From JBMOKU01 sp049324315 (lineage in GTDB: Bacteria; Bacillota; Clostridia; Peptostreptococcales; Thermotaleaceae), in the NCBI GenBank assembly GCA_049324315.1, contig JBMOKU010000018.1:1-64000 (forward strand): DNA of 64,000 nucleotides, given 5' to 3'. Positions 51,269-61,224 of this stretch are shown here, one piece after another. Each line of letters opens with the position of its first letter. The stretch's first letter is position 1. A program made the translations under genes and the position numbers. A model generated the notes under the pieces. It made no database searches. It was not told the DNA's origin and was given only the letters and a program-made list of their open reading frames with translations.

Positions 51269-51604
51269 CTATTCACCCCCCAAATTGTGTGAAACGTTTG
51301 ACACCAACACTAATTGTTCAAATATTTTTTTTGCAAATCCTTCATCTTTGATCCCGAAAACGGCTCTGTTAACCTTTCCGATAGCATGGGACAGCTTTTC
51401 TTTACTGCTGTATGTAAATATGTCAATATTACGAAATTTACACATATCAAGAAATTTCTTTTTCGTATTTGAAGAAGCGTCACTTGCAATAATCACAAGT
51501 TTAACTTCATTCTTTTTCAAAGAAATCTCACAAGTTTCTTCTCCACTGACTAAATTGCCCGAACGTTGAGCTAATCCTAAATAGGATAGAATTCTATCTT
51601 CCAT
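51269..51604 (-). CDS. L7Ae-family K-turn RNA-binding protein YlxQ
   Basis: The 111-residue protein has the L7Ae/L30e fold (LGLAQRSGNLVSGEETCE near the start, KLVIIASDASSNTKKKF near 35). The Bacillus homologue YlxQ in the same nusA-infB operon binds kink-turn RNA; its cellular role is unclear. The gene overlaps rnpM/ylxR by 11 bases and lies two bases before infB. Confidence 0.92.
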   Translation of the reverse strand: MEDRILSYLGLAQRSGNLVSGEETCEISLKKNEVKLVIIASDASSNTKKKFLDMCKFRNIDIFTYSSKEKLSHAIGKVNRAVFGIKDEGFAKKIFEQLVLVSNVSHNLGGE

Positions 51605-51866
51605 TTCCTATTAACTCCTCACGTAGCTTGTCGTATATTTCACTTTCGATCTCTTGCTGAAAAGCCTTGTTCAGCGCTTTCTTTTTTTGAGCTTTATTTA
51701 GACATTCAATGTCGTTACATAAATAAGCTCCTCTACCGGCAGCCTTACCAGTTAAATCAACTTTTATTTCACCGTCTTTTGACTTGACAATCCGAATCAA
51801 TGACTTCTTTGGTTTGCCTTCAAGGCATCCGATACACTGCCGAAGAGGTATCTTTTTCACTTTCAT
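51594..51866 (-). CDS. rnpM: YlxR/RnpM-family RNA-binding protein
   Basis: The 90-residue DUF448 protein has the family core IPLRQCIGCLEGKPKKSLIR and GRGAYLCNDIECLNKA. Homologues (YlxR, now RnpM) bind and modulate RNase P RNA in Bacillus. GGGAGG precedes the ATG. It lies 21 bases after nusA and overlaps the next gene. Confidence 0.92.
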   Translation of the reverse strand: MKVKKIPLRQCIGCLEGKPKKSLIRIVKSKDGEIKVDLTGKAAGRGAYLCNDIECLNKAQKKKALNKAFQQEIESEIYDKLREELIGNGR

Positions 51867-51887
51867 ATGATATACCTCCCGCTAATA

Positions 51888-52937
51888 CTAATTTTCCAGC
51901 GTCTCTTTATACTGCGATTCACTCTTGATATCAATTTTCCAACCAGTTAATTTAGCCGCCAGCCTTGCGTTCTGGCCTTCCTTGCCGATGGCAAGAGATA
52001 ACTGATAATCTGGAACAACAACCAAGGCTGATTTTTCCTCTTCTTTTATTCCTACTTTTACGACTTTAGAAGGACTTAAGGCACTGGCAATAAATTCTTC
52101 CGGGTCTTTACTCCATTTAATAATATCGATCTTTTCTCCCTTAAGTTCATCCACGATGGCTTGAACTCTGACACCCTTATGACCAACACATGCTCCTACA
52201 GGGTCAACATTTGGATCATTAGAATGTACGGCAATTTTTGTTCGCGAACCAGCTTCCCTTGAAATACTTTTGATTTCCACAACACCATCATGAATTTCAG
52301 GTACTTCCAACTCAAAAAGTCTTTTAACTAAGCCTGGATGTGTTCTAGAAACTAGAATTTGTGGACCTTTTGTTGTTTTTTTAACTTCCGTTATGTATGT
52401 TTTAATTCTGTCATTATGTTTGTAATCATCTTGCGGTATTTGCTCAGCCGGCGCAAGAACAGCTTCAATTTTTCCTAAATTAATATAAACATTTCCCTTA
52501 CTGATACGTTGAACAATTCCGTTCACGATTTCACTTTCTCTATTTATGAATTCATCATAAATAATTCCTCTTTCTGCCTCTCGGATTCGCTGTACTACCA
52601 CTTGTTTAGCCGTTTGGGCAGCAATACGTCCAAAGTTTTTGGGAGTTACCTCCTTCTCTACGACATCACCTATTTGGTAATGCACATCAATATTCTTTGC
52701 ATCTTCTAAACTTATTTGAAGGAAATCGGATTCAACATCTTCGACGACATCCTTCAAGGCAAATACTTTTACTTCCCCAGTATCTCTGTTAATGTACACC
52801 TTTACATTTTGTGCCGAGCCATAATTTCTTTTATAACCAGAAATGAGAGCAGCTTCAATGGTATCAATTAGAATGTCTTTAGAAATCCCTTTTTCTTTTT
52901 CAATCTGATCAAGGGCTTCAATAAATTCACCGTTCAT
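51888..52937 (-). CDS. nusA: Transcription termination/antitermination protein NusA
   Basis: NusA binds RNA polymerase and affects pausing, termination and antitermination. The 349-residue protein has the N-terminal polymerase-binding domain (about 1-125), S1 (ESEIVNGIVQRISKGNVYINLG), and two KH domains (GACVGHKGVRVQAIVDEL and AIGKEGQNARLAAKLTGW). It lacks the C-terminal acidic repeats of E. coli NusA, as usual in Firmicutes. GGGGAGG precedes the ATG. Confidence 0.97.
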   Translation of the reverse strand: MNGEFIEALDQIEKEKGISKDILIDTIEAALISGYKRNYGSAQNVKVYINRDTGEVKVFALKDVVEDVESDFLQISLEDAKNIDVHYQIGDVVEKEVTPKNFGRIAAQTAKQVVVQRIREAERGIIYDEFINRESEIVNGIVQRISKGNVYINLGKIEAVLAPAEQIPQDDYKHNDRIKTYITEVKKTTKGPQILVSRTHPGLVKRLFELEVPEIHDGVVEIKSISREAGSRTKIAVHSNDPNVDPVGACVGHKGVRVQAIVDELKGEKIDIIKWSKDPEEFIASALSPSKVVKVGIKEEEKSALVVVPDYQLSLAIGKEGQNARLAAKLTGWKIDIKSESQYKETLEN

Positions 52938-52958
52938 TTTAATGTAACCTCCCCTATA

Positions 52959-53423
52959 CTAAATATTAATGAATAGATTTGCCTTAGAAATAATTTCTCT
53001 TGGTATTTCAATCAGTTCGTCATTTTCACGTTTTAGAATAACATGACCATTATGAAAATCTACGAGTTCTCCCATATATGCTTTTTTTCCGTTAATGGCT
53101 TTAAAAAGACTAACTTCTATTAACTCCCCCTTATATTTTATAAAATCTGCATCTTTTTTCAGTGGTCTGTTAATACCGGGAGAAGATACTTCTAAGAAAT
53201 AGCTCTCTGTGATGGGATCTATCTCATCCAGTTTATCACTGAGGTATTCGCTGACAATTTGACAATCATCTAATGTAATACCATCTGGCTTATCAATATA
53301 TACTCTGAGAAATCGATCCTGTCCTTCTTTCACAAACTCGATATCAACCAATTCAAATCCCTGCTGATCAATGATAGGTGATACTAAATCATTGACAATA
53401 TCTATAATACGCATTTTAGCCAA
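52959..53423 (-). CDS. rimP: Ribosome maturation factor RimP
   Basis: RimP acts early in 30S assembly. The 154-residue protein has GFELVDIEFVKEGQDRFLRVYID, LDDCQIVSEYLSDKLD and YFLEVSSPGINRPL. The start is probably TTG at 53423, giving MAKMRIIDIV, because AAGGAG lies eight bases before it; the ATG three codons later is too far from that site. It leads the rimP-nusA-infB operon after a terminator. Confidence 0.94.
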   Translation of the reverse strand: MAKMRIIDIVNDLVSPIIDQQGFELVDIEFVKEGQDRFLRVYIDKPDGITLDDCQIVSEYLSDKLDEIDPITESYFLEVSSPGINRPLKKDADFIKYKGELIEVSLFKAINGKKAYMGELVDFHNGHVILKRENDELIEIPREIISKANLFINI

Positions 53424-53527
53424 AACAATCACTCCTTTTTCCGATAAGTGTCCGCTTATATGATCCTATACATATTTTCCCGAAATTGCTAGCTCATTAT
53501 TCGAAGGATAAAAGTATAAAGATAACA

Positions 53528-53556
53528 GCAAAGAGTGGGCAAAACCCACTCTTTTA
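53528..53556. terminator. Bidirectional hairpin terminator after polC
   Basis: AAAGAGTGGG/CCCACTCTTT (53530-53539 and 53545-53554) with a five-base loop lies 58 bases after the polC stop and separates polC from the rimP-nusA operon. Confidence 0.75.
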
Positions 53557-53613
53557 CAAATACTTATATTCCTGCCAAAACAATTATAGCATAATTAGGA
53601 AAATAATGCAATG

Positions 53614-56600
53614 TTAAAAAAACGACAGCTGATTCGTATCAGGTAATTCCTTTAAGCATCCATGATTCTGCAAGGTTTCGATGACGGTTTTCGTTATTTT
53701 TGCCCTTTCACGCAGATTTTCTAAAGAAATAAAAGGTCCATCCTGCCGACACAGAACAATACTTTTTGCAGCATTTTCGCCAACGCCTTGAAGCGCACAT
53801 AGTGGAGGAAGAAGGTTATCACCTACGATTTTAAATTTATTTGCCTCGGATTCATATATATCTACCGGTAAAAAACCAAAACCGCGGCTGTACATCTCAA
53901 ATACAACTTCAAGCACTGTAAGCAAGTCCTTTTCTTTCTGTGACATATTATTCCCCATATTCTCTAATTCTTGTATCTTTTTCTTCACAGCATCTCTGCC
54001 TTTAACGATAAAGTCTGCATCAAAGTCTGCTGCCTTCGTTGTGAAATATGTTGCATAAAAAGCTAAAGGCTGATGCACTTTAAAATAGGCAATTCTGAAT
54101 GACATCATGACGTATGCTGCAGCATGGGCCTTAGGAAACATATATTTAATTTTATTACAAGAATCTATATACCATCCTGGAACACTATTTTGTTTCATAA
54201 GCTCTTCATCTTCCGATGCAAGTCCTTTACCCTTTCTGACTTTTTCCATGATTTTAAATGCAGCTTTTGGCGGTAGTCCTTTATAAATAAGATAATTCAT
54301 GATGTCATCTCTTGTAGAAATAACATCTTTCAACTCTGCAATTCCTTGTCTAACCAAATCTTGTGCATTGTTAAGCCAAACATCGGTACCATGGGAAAGT
54401 CCACTGATCCTAACCAACTCTGCAAAAGTTGTAGGCTTTGTATCTACCAACATTTGTCTAACAAATTTGGTTCCAAATTCGGGAATACCCAAACTGCCAA
54501 CGTCATAATGAAAGTCATCATATTTGAGTTTTAAGGGATCCGTACTGGTAAATATTTTTACAGTTTCTGCATCATCTAATGGTATCAGTGTTGGATCAAC
54601 ACCCGTTATATCTTGGAGCATCCTTATGATCGTAGGTACATCGTGTCCAAGAATGTCTAGCTTTAGCAGTCTTCCGCTGATAGAGTGATAATCGAAATGC
54701 GTTGTTATTACTCCTGAAGAACCGTCATTAGCTGGATACTGTATTGGACAGAAATCGTGGATATCTTTATAGTTTGGTACAACCATTACACCACCGGGAT
54801 GCTGCCCTGTTGTTCTCTTTATACCAGTGCATCCCTTTGAAAGTCTCTCAATCTCACGATTATTTATATATTGACCCTTCTCTTCAAAGTACTTTTTTAC
54901 AAATCCATATGCCGTTTTATCTGCAACTGTACCAATGGTACCGGCACGAAAAACAAAACCTTCTCCGAAAAGTTCCTCAGTATATTTATGAGCCGTTGGT
55001 TGATACTCACCTGCAAAATTAAGGTCGATATCCGGTTCTTTGTCAGCTTCGAACCCTAAGAATACTTCAAATGGAATATCATGCCCATCTTTACCCAGTA
55101 CTTCACCACATGAAGGACAAGTTTTATCAGGAAGGTCAGCACCGCTGCCGATGGAGCCATCGGTAATAAATTCGGAAAACTTACATTTACTGCATGTATA
55201 ATGAGGCGGTAATGGATTTACCTCGGTGATATCACTCATTGTAGCAACAAAGGATGAACCGACTGATCCTCTTGATCCTACAAGATATCCATCTTGCAAG
55301 GATTTTGTTACAAGTTTTTGAGCGATAATATACATGACAGCATAACCATTGTTAATGATAGAATTTATTTCTCTATCTAATCTTTTTTGGACGATTTCCG
55401 GAAGCGGCGTTCCATATATCCTGGTAGCTTTTTCATAACACATTGTCCTTAATTCCTCATCCGAGCCTTCGATAATTGGCGGATAGGTATCCTCAGGGAT
55501 TGGAATGATATCATCTATGGATTGAGCGATTTGTTGCGGATTCGCAATAACTACTTCTCTAGCCTTTTCTTCTCCAAGATAATGAAACTCATCAAGCATC
55601 TCCGTTGTCGTTTTAAAATATAGTGGTGCCTGATCTTCTGCATCACTATAGCCCTGACCTGCCATGAGTATTCTTCTAATAGCCTCGTCCTGGGGATCCA
55701 GAAAATGCACATCACCCGTTGCTACAACCGGTTTATCAAATTCCTTACCAAGTTGGACAATTTTCTTATTAATATTCATCAGTTCATTCTCGTCTTTGAC
55801 AAAACCTTTTTGAATTAAAAATTGATTATTTAACAGGGGTTGAATTTCCAAGTAGTCATAAAACTTAACAATCTTTTCTATTTCGCTTTTTGACTTATTA
55901 TGTAAAATTCCCCGATATAATTCCCCCGCTTCACAAGCTGTTCCAATAATTAGGCCTTCTCTTAATTGAGACAATAAAGATTTTGGAATTCTAGGCCGCT
56001 TGAAATAGGTATTGATATGGGAAGATGAAACCAATTGATATAGATTCTTTAAGCCAACATAATTTTTAACCAGGATAATGATGTGATAGGTGTCGAGTTT
56101 ACGGATATCTGCAGTATCAGAAAACAATCCGTTTACTTCCTTTAAAGTCTGTATTCCTTTTTCTTTAAGCTGCAGCAAAAACTTTAAAAATATTTCGGCT
56201 GTTGCCTCTGCATCATCAACTGCTCTATGATGGTTTTCTAAAGATACACCTAATTCTTTAGCAATTACATTTAATCTGTGTTTCTTCAAATGGGGTAAAA
56301 GAAGTCTCGATAATGTAAGTGTATCTATAATTGTATATTGAAATGGAAGACCAAGTCTTTCACAGTTTTCTTTTATAAAAGAAGTATCAAAAACAGCGTT
56401 ATGGGCAACCAGTGGGTTATCTCCAATAAATTCAATGAAATCAGGCAGCACATGATCAATATCTGGCTTGTCCTTTACCATTTCATCAGTAATTCCAGTT
56501 AGTTCCGTTATTTTTCCTGGGATGGGGATATTGGGATTTACTAAGGTACTAAATCGATCAACAATCTTTCCTTGATGAATCTTCACGGCACCAATTTCCG

Positions 56601-57891
56601 TAATCCTATCATACTTGCTGGATAGACCTGTTGTTTCAATATCAAAAATAACATAGCTTTGATCAAGCTCACGGTCATTGCAATTAATGACGATGGGCTC
56701 ACCATCATTAACAAGATATCCTTCAATACCGTATATTACTTTTATGCCATGCTTTTTTGCAGCCTCCATTGCTTCGGGAAATGCTTGTACAACGCCATGA
56801 TCGGTAATTGCAATAGCTGGATGTCCCCATTGTGCAGCTCTTTTTACGATACTGGAAATAGAAGCTGTCCCATCCATTGCACTCATCTGCGAATGAACAT
56901 GAAGCTCTACTCTTTTTGAATCCGATGTATCAATTCTAATATTTCTCTGTCCTTCAAGAATGTCATTGGCAATGATAACGACTTCTTTTGAAAAAGTATC
57001 GTACCTTGCATCACCCTTTACTTTTATATATTTGCCTATCGATAAATTTTGCTGAAGGAATTCAGCTTCTTCTTTTTTGACAAAAGCTTTTACTGCAAGA
57101 GAGTTAGTATAATCGGTTATGCTGAGTGTAAATAGGATTTTACCATTTTTTAATTCTCTTGTTTCTAAGTTAAATATTTCACCTTCAACTGCTACAATCC
57201 CAGACTCCTCATTAATGGTTGAAAGAGGAATTATTTCATCACGAAAAGATTTCCCTAATATAATTCCTTTATCTTTTGTTTGATGATTGGATTGCTTGCT
57301 CTCATTTCCATTTGTTCTTTCAGATTGAATAATGATATCTTTCAGAAGCTCTTGCGTCTCTTTTTCTTTCTCCATGATATACTCATTGTTACAATAATCG
57401 CCTTCGTCATCTTTACCAAGAAACAAGACTTTTATCTCTTTTTCTAATTCGCTCTTTATTAAATGACTAATAAGATGATCTACTCTTTTTTCAATCATTG
57501 CTTCAACAGCTAAATCACTTTCCATCTCTATATGCAAAGCATTATCAGTATATTGATAGGTTGCATTATTCAGCCATCCCAAAGCAGAAGGATTTTTTCT
57601 GCCAATTTCATATAGAATATTCGGCCAGTACTTTTCAAAAAATCCTGTGCAGTCATGTTGAAAGTTTTTGTACTTTGTAAGAAAACTCACGTCTTTGGCA
57701 AATGGTATGCTTTGTTGCAGGCGAGCTTGGAAATCGTCTAAAATACTTTTAGGGATGATATCATTAGGATATAAAAAGAAAGTTACAGACTTTTTAGATT
57801 TATTATAGATAACTTTTTCAATCTGAGCATCTATGGAGAGCTTTATGTCAGGAAGGAGATTGTTCATCACGGTACTTAATAAACAACTCAT
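53614..57891 (-). CDS. polC: DNA polymerase III alpha subunit, PolC type
   Basis: This 1425-residue replicative polymerase is the Gram-positive form with a built-in proofreading exonuclease. In order it has an N-terminal domain, an OB-fold (about 225-310), the start of the PHP domain (VELHVHSQMSAMDG near 330), the inserted DEDD exonuclease (YVIFDIETTGLS near 415), the rest of PHP, the palm with PDIDLNFAGEYQPTAH near 965, a zinc cysteine set (CSKCKF...CPSCGE, about 905-940) and thumb/duplex-binding parts. AAGGAGG precedes the ATG. It follows ispG by 23 bases. Confidence 0.98.
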   Translation of the reverse strand: MSCLLSTVMNNLLPDIKLSIDAQIEKVIYNKSKKSVTFFLYPNDIIPKSILDDFQARLQQSIPFAKDVSFLTKYKNFQHDCTGFFEKYWPNILYEIGRKNPSALGWLNNATYQYTDNALHIEMESDLAVEAMIEKRVDHLISHLIKSELEKEIKVLFLGKDDEGDYCNNEYIMEKEKETQELLKDIIIQSERTNGNESKQSNHQTKDKGIILGKSFRDEIIPLSTINEESGIVAVEGEIFNLETRELKNGKILFTLSITDYTNSLAVKAFVKKEEAEFLQQNLSIGKYIKVKGDARYDTFSKEVVIIANDILEGQRNIRIDTSDSKRVELHVHSQMSAMDGTASISSIVKRAAQWGHPAIAITDHGVVQAFPEAMEAAKKHGIKVIYGIEGYLVNDGEPIVINCNDRELDQSYVIFDIETTGLSSKYDRITEIGAVKIHQGKIVDRFSTLVNPNIPIPGKITELTGITDEMVKDKPDIDHVLPDFIEFIGDNPLVAHNAVFDTSFIKENCERLGLPFQYTIIDTLTLSRLLLPHLKKHRLNVIAKELGVSLENHHRAVDDAEATAEIFLKFLLQLKEKGIQTLKEVNGLFSDTADIRKLDTYHIIILVKNYVGLKNLYQLVSSSHINTYFKRPRIPKSLLSQLREGLIIGTACEAGELYRGILHNKSKSEIEKIVKFYDYLEIQPLLNNQFLIQKGFVKDENELMNINKKIVQLGKEFDKPVVATGDVHFLDPQDEAIRRILMAGQGYSDAEDQAPLYFKTTTEMLDEFHYLGEEKAREVVIANPQQIAQSIDDIIPIPEDTYPPIIEGSDEELRTMCYEKATRIYGTPLPEIVQKRLDREINSIINNGYAVMYIIAQKLVTKSLQDGYLVGSRGSVGSSFVATMSDITEVNPLPPHYTCSKCKFSEFITDGSIGSGADLPDKTCPSCGEVLGKDGHDIPFEVFLGFEADKEPDIDLNFAGEYQPTAHKYTEELFGEGFVFRAGTIGTVADKTAYGFVKKYFEEKGQYINNREIERLSKGCTGIKRTTGQHPGGVMVVPNYKDIHDFCPIQYPANDGSSGVITTHFDYHSISGRLLKLDILGHDVPTIIRMLQDITGVDPTLIPLDDAETVKIFTSTDPLKLKYDDFHYDVGSLGIPEFGTKFVRQMLVDTKPTTFAELVRISGLSHGTDVWLNNAQDLVRQGIAELKDVISTRDDIMNYLIYKGLPPKAAFKIMEKVRKGKGLASEDEELMKQNSVPGWYIDSCNKIKYMFPKAHAAAYVMMSFRIAYFKVHQPLAFYATYFTTKAADFDADFIVKGRDAVKKKIQELENMGNNMSQKEKDLLTVLEVVFEMYSRGFGFLPVDIYESEANKFKIVGDNLLPPLCALQGVGENAAKSIVLCRQDGPFISLENLRERAKITKTVIETLQNHGCLKELPDTNQLSFF

Positions 57892-57914
57892 TATTGGCCT
57901 CCTTAATAAACACG

Positions 57915-58973
57915 CTACAACTTTTCAATTTCATGTAACAGTACTCGCTCTATTTCGGATTCAGATATTTTTTTAATAATTTGTCCTTTTTTAAAAAGTA
58001 AAGCAGAGGATTTACCGCCAGCTATTCCTATATCCGCTTCTCTAGCTTCACCAGGTCCGTTAACTGCACAACCCATAATAGCTACCGTGATGGGCTTATC
58101 AATATTTCTTAACTTCGCTTCAACACGATTCGCAATATCAATTAAATCAATCTGACACCTACCGCAGGTAGGACATGATATAAGATTTAGACCAAAATGC
58201 CGGAGTCCAGTAGATTTTAGTATCTCTCTACCAACTTTAATTTCTTCCACTGGTTCACCTGTCAGTGATACACGAATGGTATCGCCTATACCATCTAACA
58301 GTAAAGCGCCAATACCAATAGAGGATTTAATTGTCCCACTCCATAATGTACCTGCTTCCGTAACACCAATGTGAAGTGGATAATCTGTTTTTTCAGACAT
58401 TAAGCGATAGGCTTCAACTGTAAGATGGATGTCCGAAGCCTTTAGGGAAACAATCACATTTGAATAATTAAGATTTTCGAGAATCTCAATATGCTCCATT
58501 GCACTTTCGACCATTGCTTCTGCTGTAATATGACCATCATATTTGTCTAAAATCTTCTTATCAATGGAACCTGAATTAACACCGATACGAATAGGAACTT
58601 CCCGTTCACGAGCTTTTTCAACTACTTTTTTTACTCTTTCGGTCCCTCCGATATTACCAGGGTTTAACCGTAACTTATCAATACCATTTTCAATACAACG
58701 TAGAGCAAGCTGATAATCAAAGTGAATGTCTGCAACTAAAGGAATTTTTATATTCTCTTTAATTGCCCTTACAGCTTCTGCTGCTTCAAAGTCGGGGATG
58801 GCTATTCTAACAATTTCGCAACCGACTTCTTCCAAACGCTTAATTTGCTCTGTCGTTGAATGGACGTCTCTTGTATCCGTATTTGTCATTGATTGGATGG
58901 TAATTTCGCTACCTCCGCCGATCTGAATGTCTCTACAAAAAACTGCTCTTGTTGGTTTTCTTTTCATCTTCAT
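57915..58973 (-). CDS. ispG: 4-hydroxy-3-methylbut-2-enyl diphosphate synthase
   Basis: IspG is the [4Fe-4S] enzyme of the sixth MEP-pathway step. The 352-residue protein has a TIM-barrel (IQSMTNTDTRDVHST, DIHFDYQLALRCIENG) and a C-terminal cluster domain with CPTCGRCQIDL and GCAVNGPGEAREADIG. Together with dxr in the same operon it shows isoprenoid synthesis by the MEP route. GGTG precedes the ATG; an ATG two codons later is an alternative. Confidence 0.97.
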   Translation of the reverse strand: MKMKRKPTRAVFCRDIQIGGGSEITIQSMTNTDTRDVHSTTEQIKRLEEVGCEIVRIAIPDFEAAEAVRAIKENIKIPLVADIHFDYQLALRCIENGIDKLRLNPGNIGGTERVKKVVEKAREREVPIRIGVNSGSIDKKILDKYDGHITAEAMVESAMEHIEILENLNYSNVIVSLKASDIHLTVEAYRLMSEKTDYPLHIGVTEAGTLWSGTIKSSIGIGALLLDGIGDTIRVSLTGEPVEEIKVGREILKSTGLRHFGLNLISCPTCGRCQIDLIDIANRVEAKLRNIDKPITVAIMGCAVNGPGEAREADIGIAGGKSSALLFKKGQIIKKISESEIERVLLHEIEKL

Positions 58974-58985
58974 GTTTTCACCAGC

Positions 58986-59993
58986 CTAAAATATATCAAA
59001 TCTCATTAAATCTTTATAAGTAATAAACAGCATTAATGTGATGAGCAGTACAAATACAATAAAATGGAGGAATCCTTCTTTTTCTGGATCGATAGCCTTT
59101 CCTCGTATCCCTTCAACAATCAAAAACAATAATCGCCCTCCGTCTAAAGCAGGTACAGGAATAAGATTAACGATGCCTAAATTGACGCTGATTAAAGCGG
59201 CCAAAGATAATACGCTGAATACACTGGTTTTAGCGGCTTCACCAACAAGGTGGATGATTCCCACAGGACCTACAACTTCTTCAGTGGAAGCTTTGCCGCC
59301 AAAAAGCTTTACAAAAAAGTCAGTCATACCTTTCATGACAAAAATAAGTCTTTCAAAACTAGCCTGTACTGATTTGCCTAAAGATTTCTCCATCATAGGT
59401 GTTATACCAATCATATATTGCTTCAGATCTTTATTCAGTATGGGTATGACTGTAAATTCTTTCATTGTAGAATCCCTTTTAATTTCTATCTGAAGAGAAG
59501 TCCCTTCAGCTTTGCTGATAATACTTACCACTTCATCCCATTCATTTACTTCCTTATCGTTAATCGCGATAATCTGATCACCCGGCTTTATACCGACTTT
59601 TTCAGCAGGAAAGCCTTCTGTAACTTGCTTAATAGTCGTCGTTGGAAAGCCCACGGCATAGAAAATAATCATAAAAAGCAAAACAGCCAAGAGAAAATTC
59701 ATTACTGGGCCTGCAGCTATTACCATCATTCGTGCAAAGAGTGGTTTGTTATTGAAACTTCGCTGATCCGTAGAGGCCTCATCTTCTCCTTCCATTTTTA
59801 CAAATCCACCTATAGGAAATAATCGAATCGTATAAGCGGTTTCCTTACCATTTACTTTCAGTAATTTTGGTCCCATTCCAATGGCAAATTCATGTACTTT
59901 TATTCCTACTAGCTTGGCGATGCCAAAATGCCCTAGTTCATGAAATACGACCAAGAGACCAAATACAAGAAGTGCTACTATCACTGTACCCAT
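58986..59993 (-). CDS. rseP: RIP zinc metalloprotease RseP/RasP
   Basis: The 335-residue membrane protein cleaves anti-sigma factors and signal-peptide remnants within the membrane. It has about four helices, the HExxH site in VFHELGHFGIAK (residues 17-28), one PDZ domain (about 110-190) and the second metal site in NLIPVPALDGGRL near 270. It lies between dxr and ispG, 12 bases from each, as in most bacteria with this cluster. Confidence 0.95.
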   Translation of the reverse strand: MGTVIVALLVFGLLVVFHELGHFGIAKLVGIKVHEFAIGMGPKLLKVNGKETAYTIRLFPIGGFVKMEGEDEASTDQRSFNNKPLFARMMVIAAGPVMNFLLAVLLFMIIFYAVGFPTTTIKQVTEGFPAEKVGIKPGDQIIAINDKEVNEWDEVVSIISKAEGTSLQIEIKRDSTMKEFTVIPILNKDLKQYMIGITPMMEKSLGKSVQASFERLIFVMKGMTDFFVKLFGGKASTEEVVGPVGIIHLVGEAAKTSVFSVLSLAALISVNLGIVNLIPVPALDGGRLLFLIVEGIRGKAIDPEKEGFLHFIVFVLLITLMLFITYKDLMRFDIF

Positions 59994-60005
59994 GCTTGCA
60001 CCACC

Positions 60006-61154
60006 TTACTTGATTAATGTTTTAATAGATTCTCTGGTTTGACGATCTATTTCTATGATTGTATCAGCATTTAATAGATCGATTGCATTATGCCTTTCTA
60101 ATACATATTCAATCATTCTGGGAATATCACAAAAACTAATTTTACCCATAAGGAAATCATCTACCAGTACTTCATTGGCAGCATTCAATACTGTCGAATA
60201 GCTTTTACCCATTTTTAGTACATCATAAGCAAGTCTTAAACATGGAAAAACATCTGTATCAGGTTTTTCGAAGGTTAATGTCGAAATCTCAACGAGATCC
60301 AATTTTCTATATTGGTTCTCGATTCGTTTAGGATATGTAAGGGCGTATTGTATAGGAACGCGCATATCAGGATATCCCAGTTGAGCAATCGTAGAACTAT
60401 CTTTATATTCTACCAAGGAATGAATGATACTCTGTGGATGAATAACAACTTGAATTTGTTCGATATCTAAGTCAAACAGCCATTTTGCTTCAATAACTTC
60501 TAATCCTTTATTCATAAGGGTTGCAGAATCAATCGTTATTTTTTTGCCCATTCGCCACTTAGGATGATTTAAAGCCTGAGATAGAGAAACCTCTTGCAAT
60601 TGGTCTTTCGTATATCCTCTGAATGGGCCTCCAGATGCTGTAAGAATAATCTTATGGATATCCGACATTTCGTAACCTACTAAACATTGGAATATAGCAC
60701 TGTGTTCACTGTCTACCGGTATAATTCGAACATGATTTTTCCTTGCTTCTTCCATGACCAACTGTCCTGCTGTTACAAGGGTTTCCTTGTTCGCCAGAGC
60801 AATGTCTATTTTTGCTTGTATTGCCTTTATTGTTGGAATCAAGCCTATCATGCCAACTATTGAGGTTAATAATAAATCTGTTCCGGGTAAAGTAGCGATC
60901 TGAATTAATCCATCCAGTCCACAAAGAATTTCTGTTCGGTTACCAGAAATTCTTTGTTTTAGTTCTAAGGCTTTTTGATCATCCATGACAGCAACAGCAA
61001 CAGGGTTAAATTCTTTGACTTGTTTTTCCAATAACGCAATATTGTGATTGCCCGATATGCCAAGTACATTAAATTTATCACGATTGTGTCTAACTACATC
61101 TAAGGTTTGCGTACCAATAGATCCTGTTGAACCGAGTATACTAATATTCTTCAT
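60006..61154 (-). CDS. dxr: 1-deoxy-D-xylulose-5-phosphate reductoisomerase
   Basis: Dxr converts DXP to MEP with NADPH and a divalent metal. The 382-residue protein has ILGSTGSIGTQTLDVVR at the N-terminus, ALANKETLVTAGQLV near 120, PVDSEHSAIFQC near 146 and TASGGPFRGY near 173. The ATG at 61154 follows AAAGGATG; a TTG one codon earlier is the alternative. Confidence 0.97.
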   Translation of the reverse strand: MKNISILGSTGSIGTQTLDVVRHNRDKFNVLGISGNHNIALLEKQVKEFNPVAVAVMDDQKALELKQRISGNRTEILCGLDGLIQIATLPGTDLLLTSIVGMIGLIPTIKAIQAKIDIALANKETLVTAGQLVMEEARKNHVRIIPVDSEHSAIFQCLVGYEMSDIHKIILTASGGPFRGYTKDQLQEVSLSQALNHPKWRMGKKITIDSATLMNKGLEVIEAKWLFDLDIEQIQVVIHPQSIIHSLVEYKDSSTIAQLGYPDMRVPIQYALTYPKRIENQYRKLDLVEISTLTFEKPDTDVFPCLRLAYDVLKMGKSYSTVLNAANEVLVDDFLMGKISFCDIPRMIEYVLERHNAIDLLNADTIIEIDRQTRESIKTLIK

Positions 61155-61197
61155 CAAATCATCCTTTCAAATACAGAGACAAACGAAACAATGTCAA

Positions 61198-61224
61198 AAA
61201 TTTAAAAAGGCAGTTATGCCTTTT
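61198..61224 (-). terminator. Hairpin between cdsA and dxr
   Basis: AAAAGGCA/TGCCTTTT (61205-61212 and 61217-61224) overlaps the cdsA stop and is followed on the minus strand by TAAATTTTTG. It could be a partial terminator that lowers expression of the downstream dxr-rseP-ispG-polC genes. Confidence 0.6.
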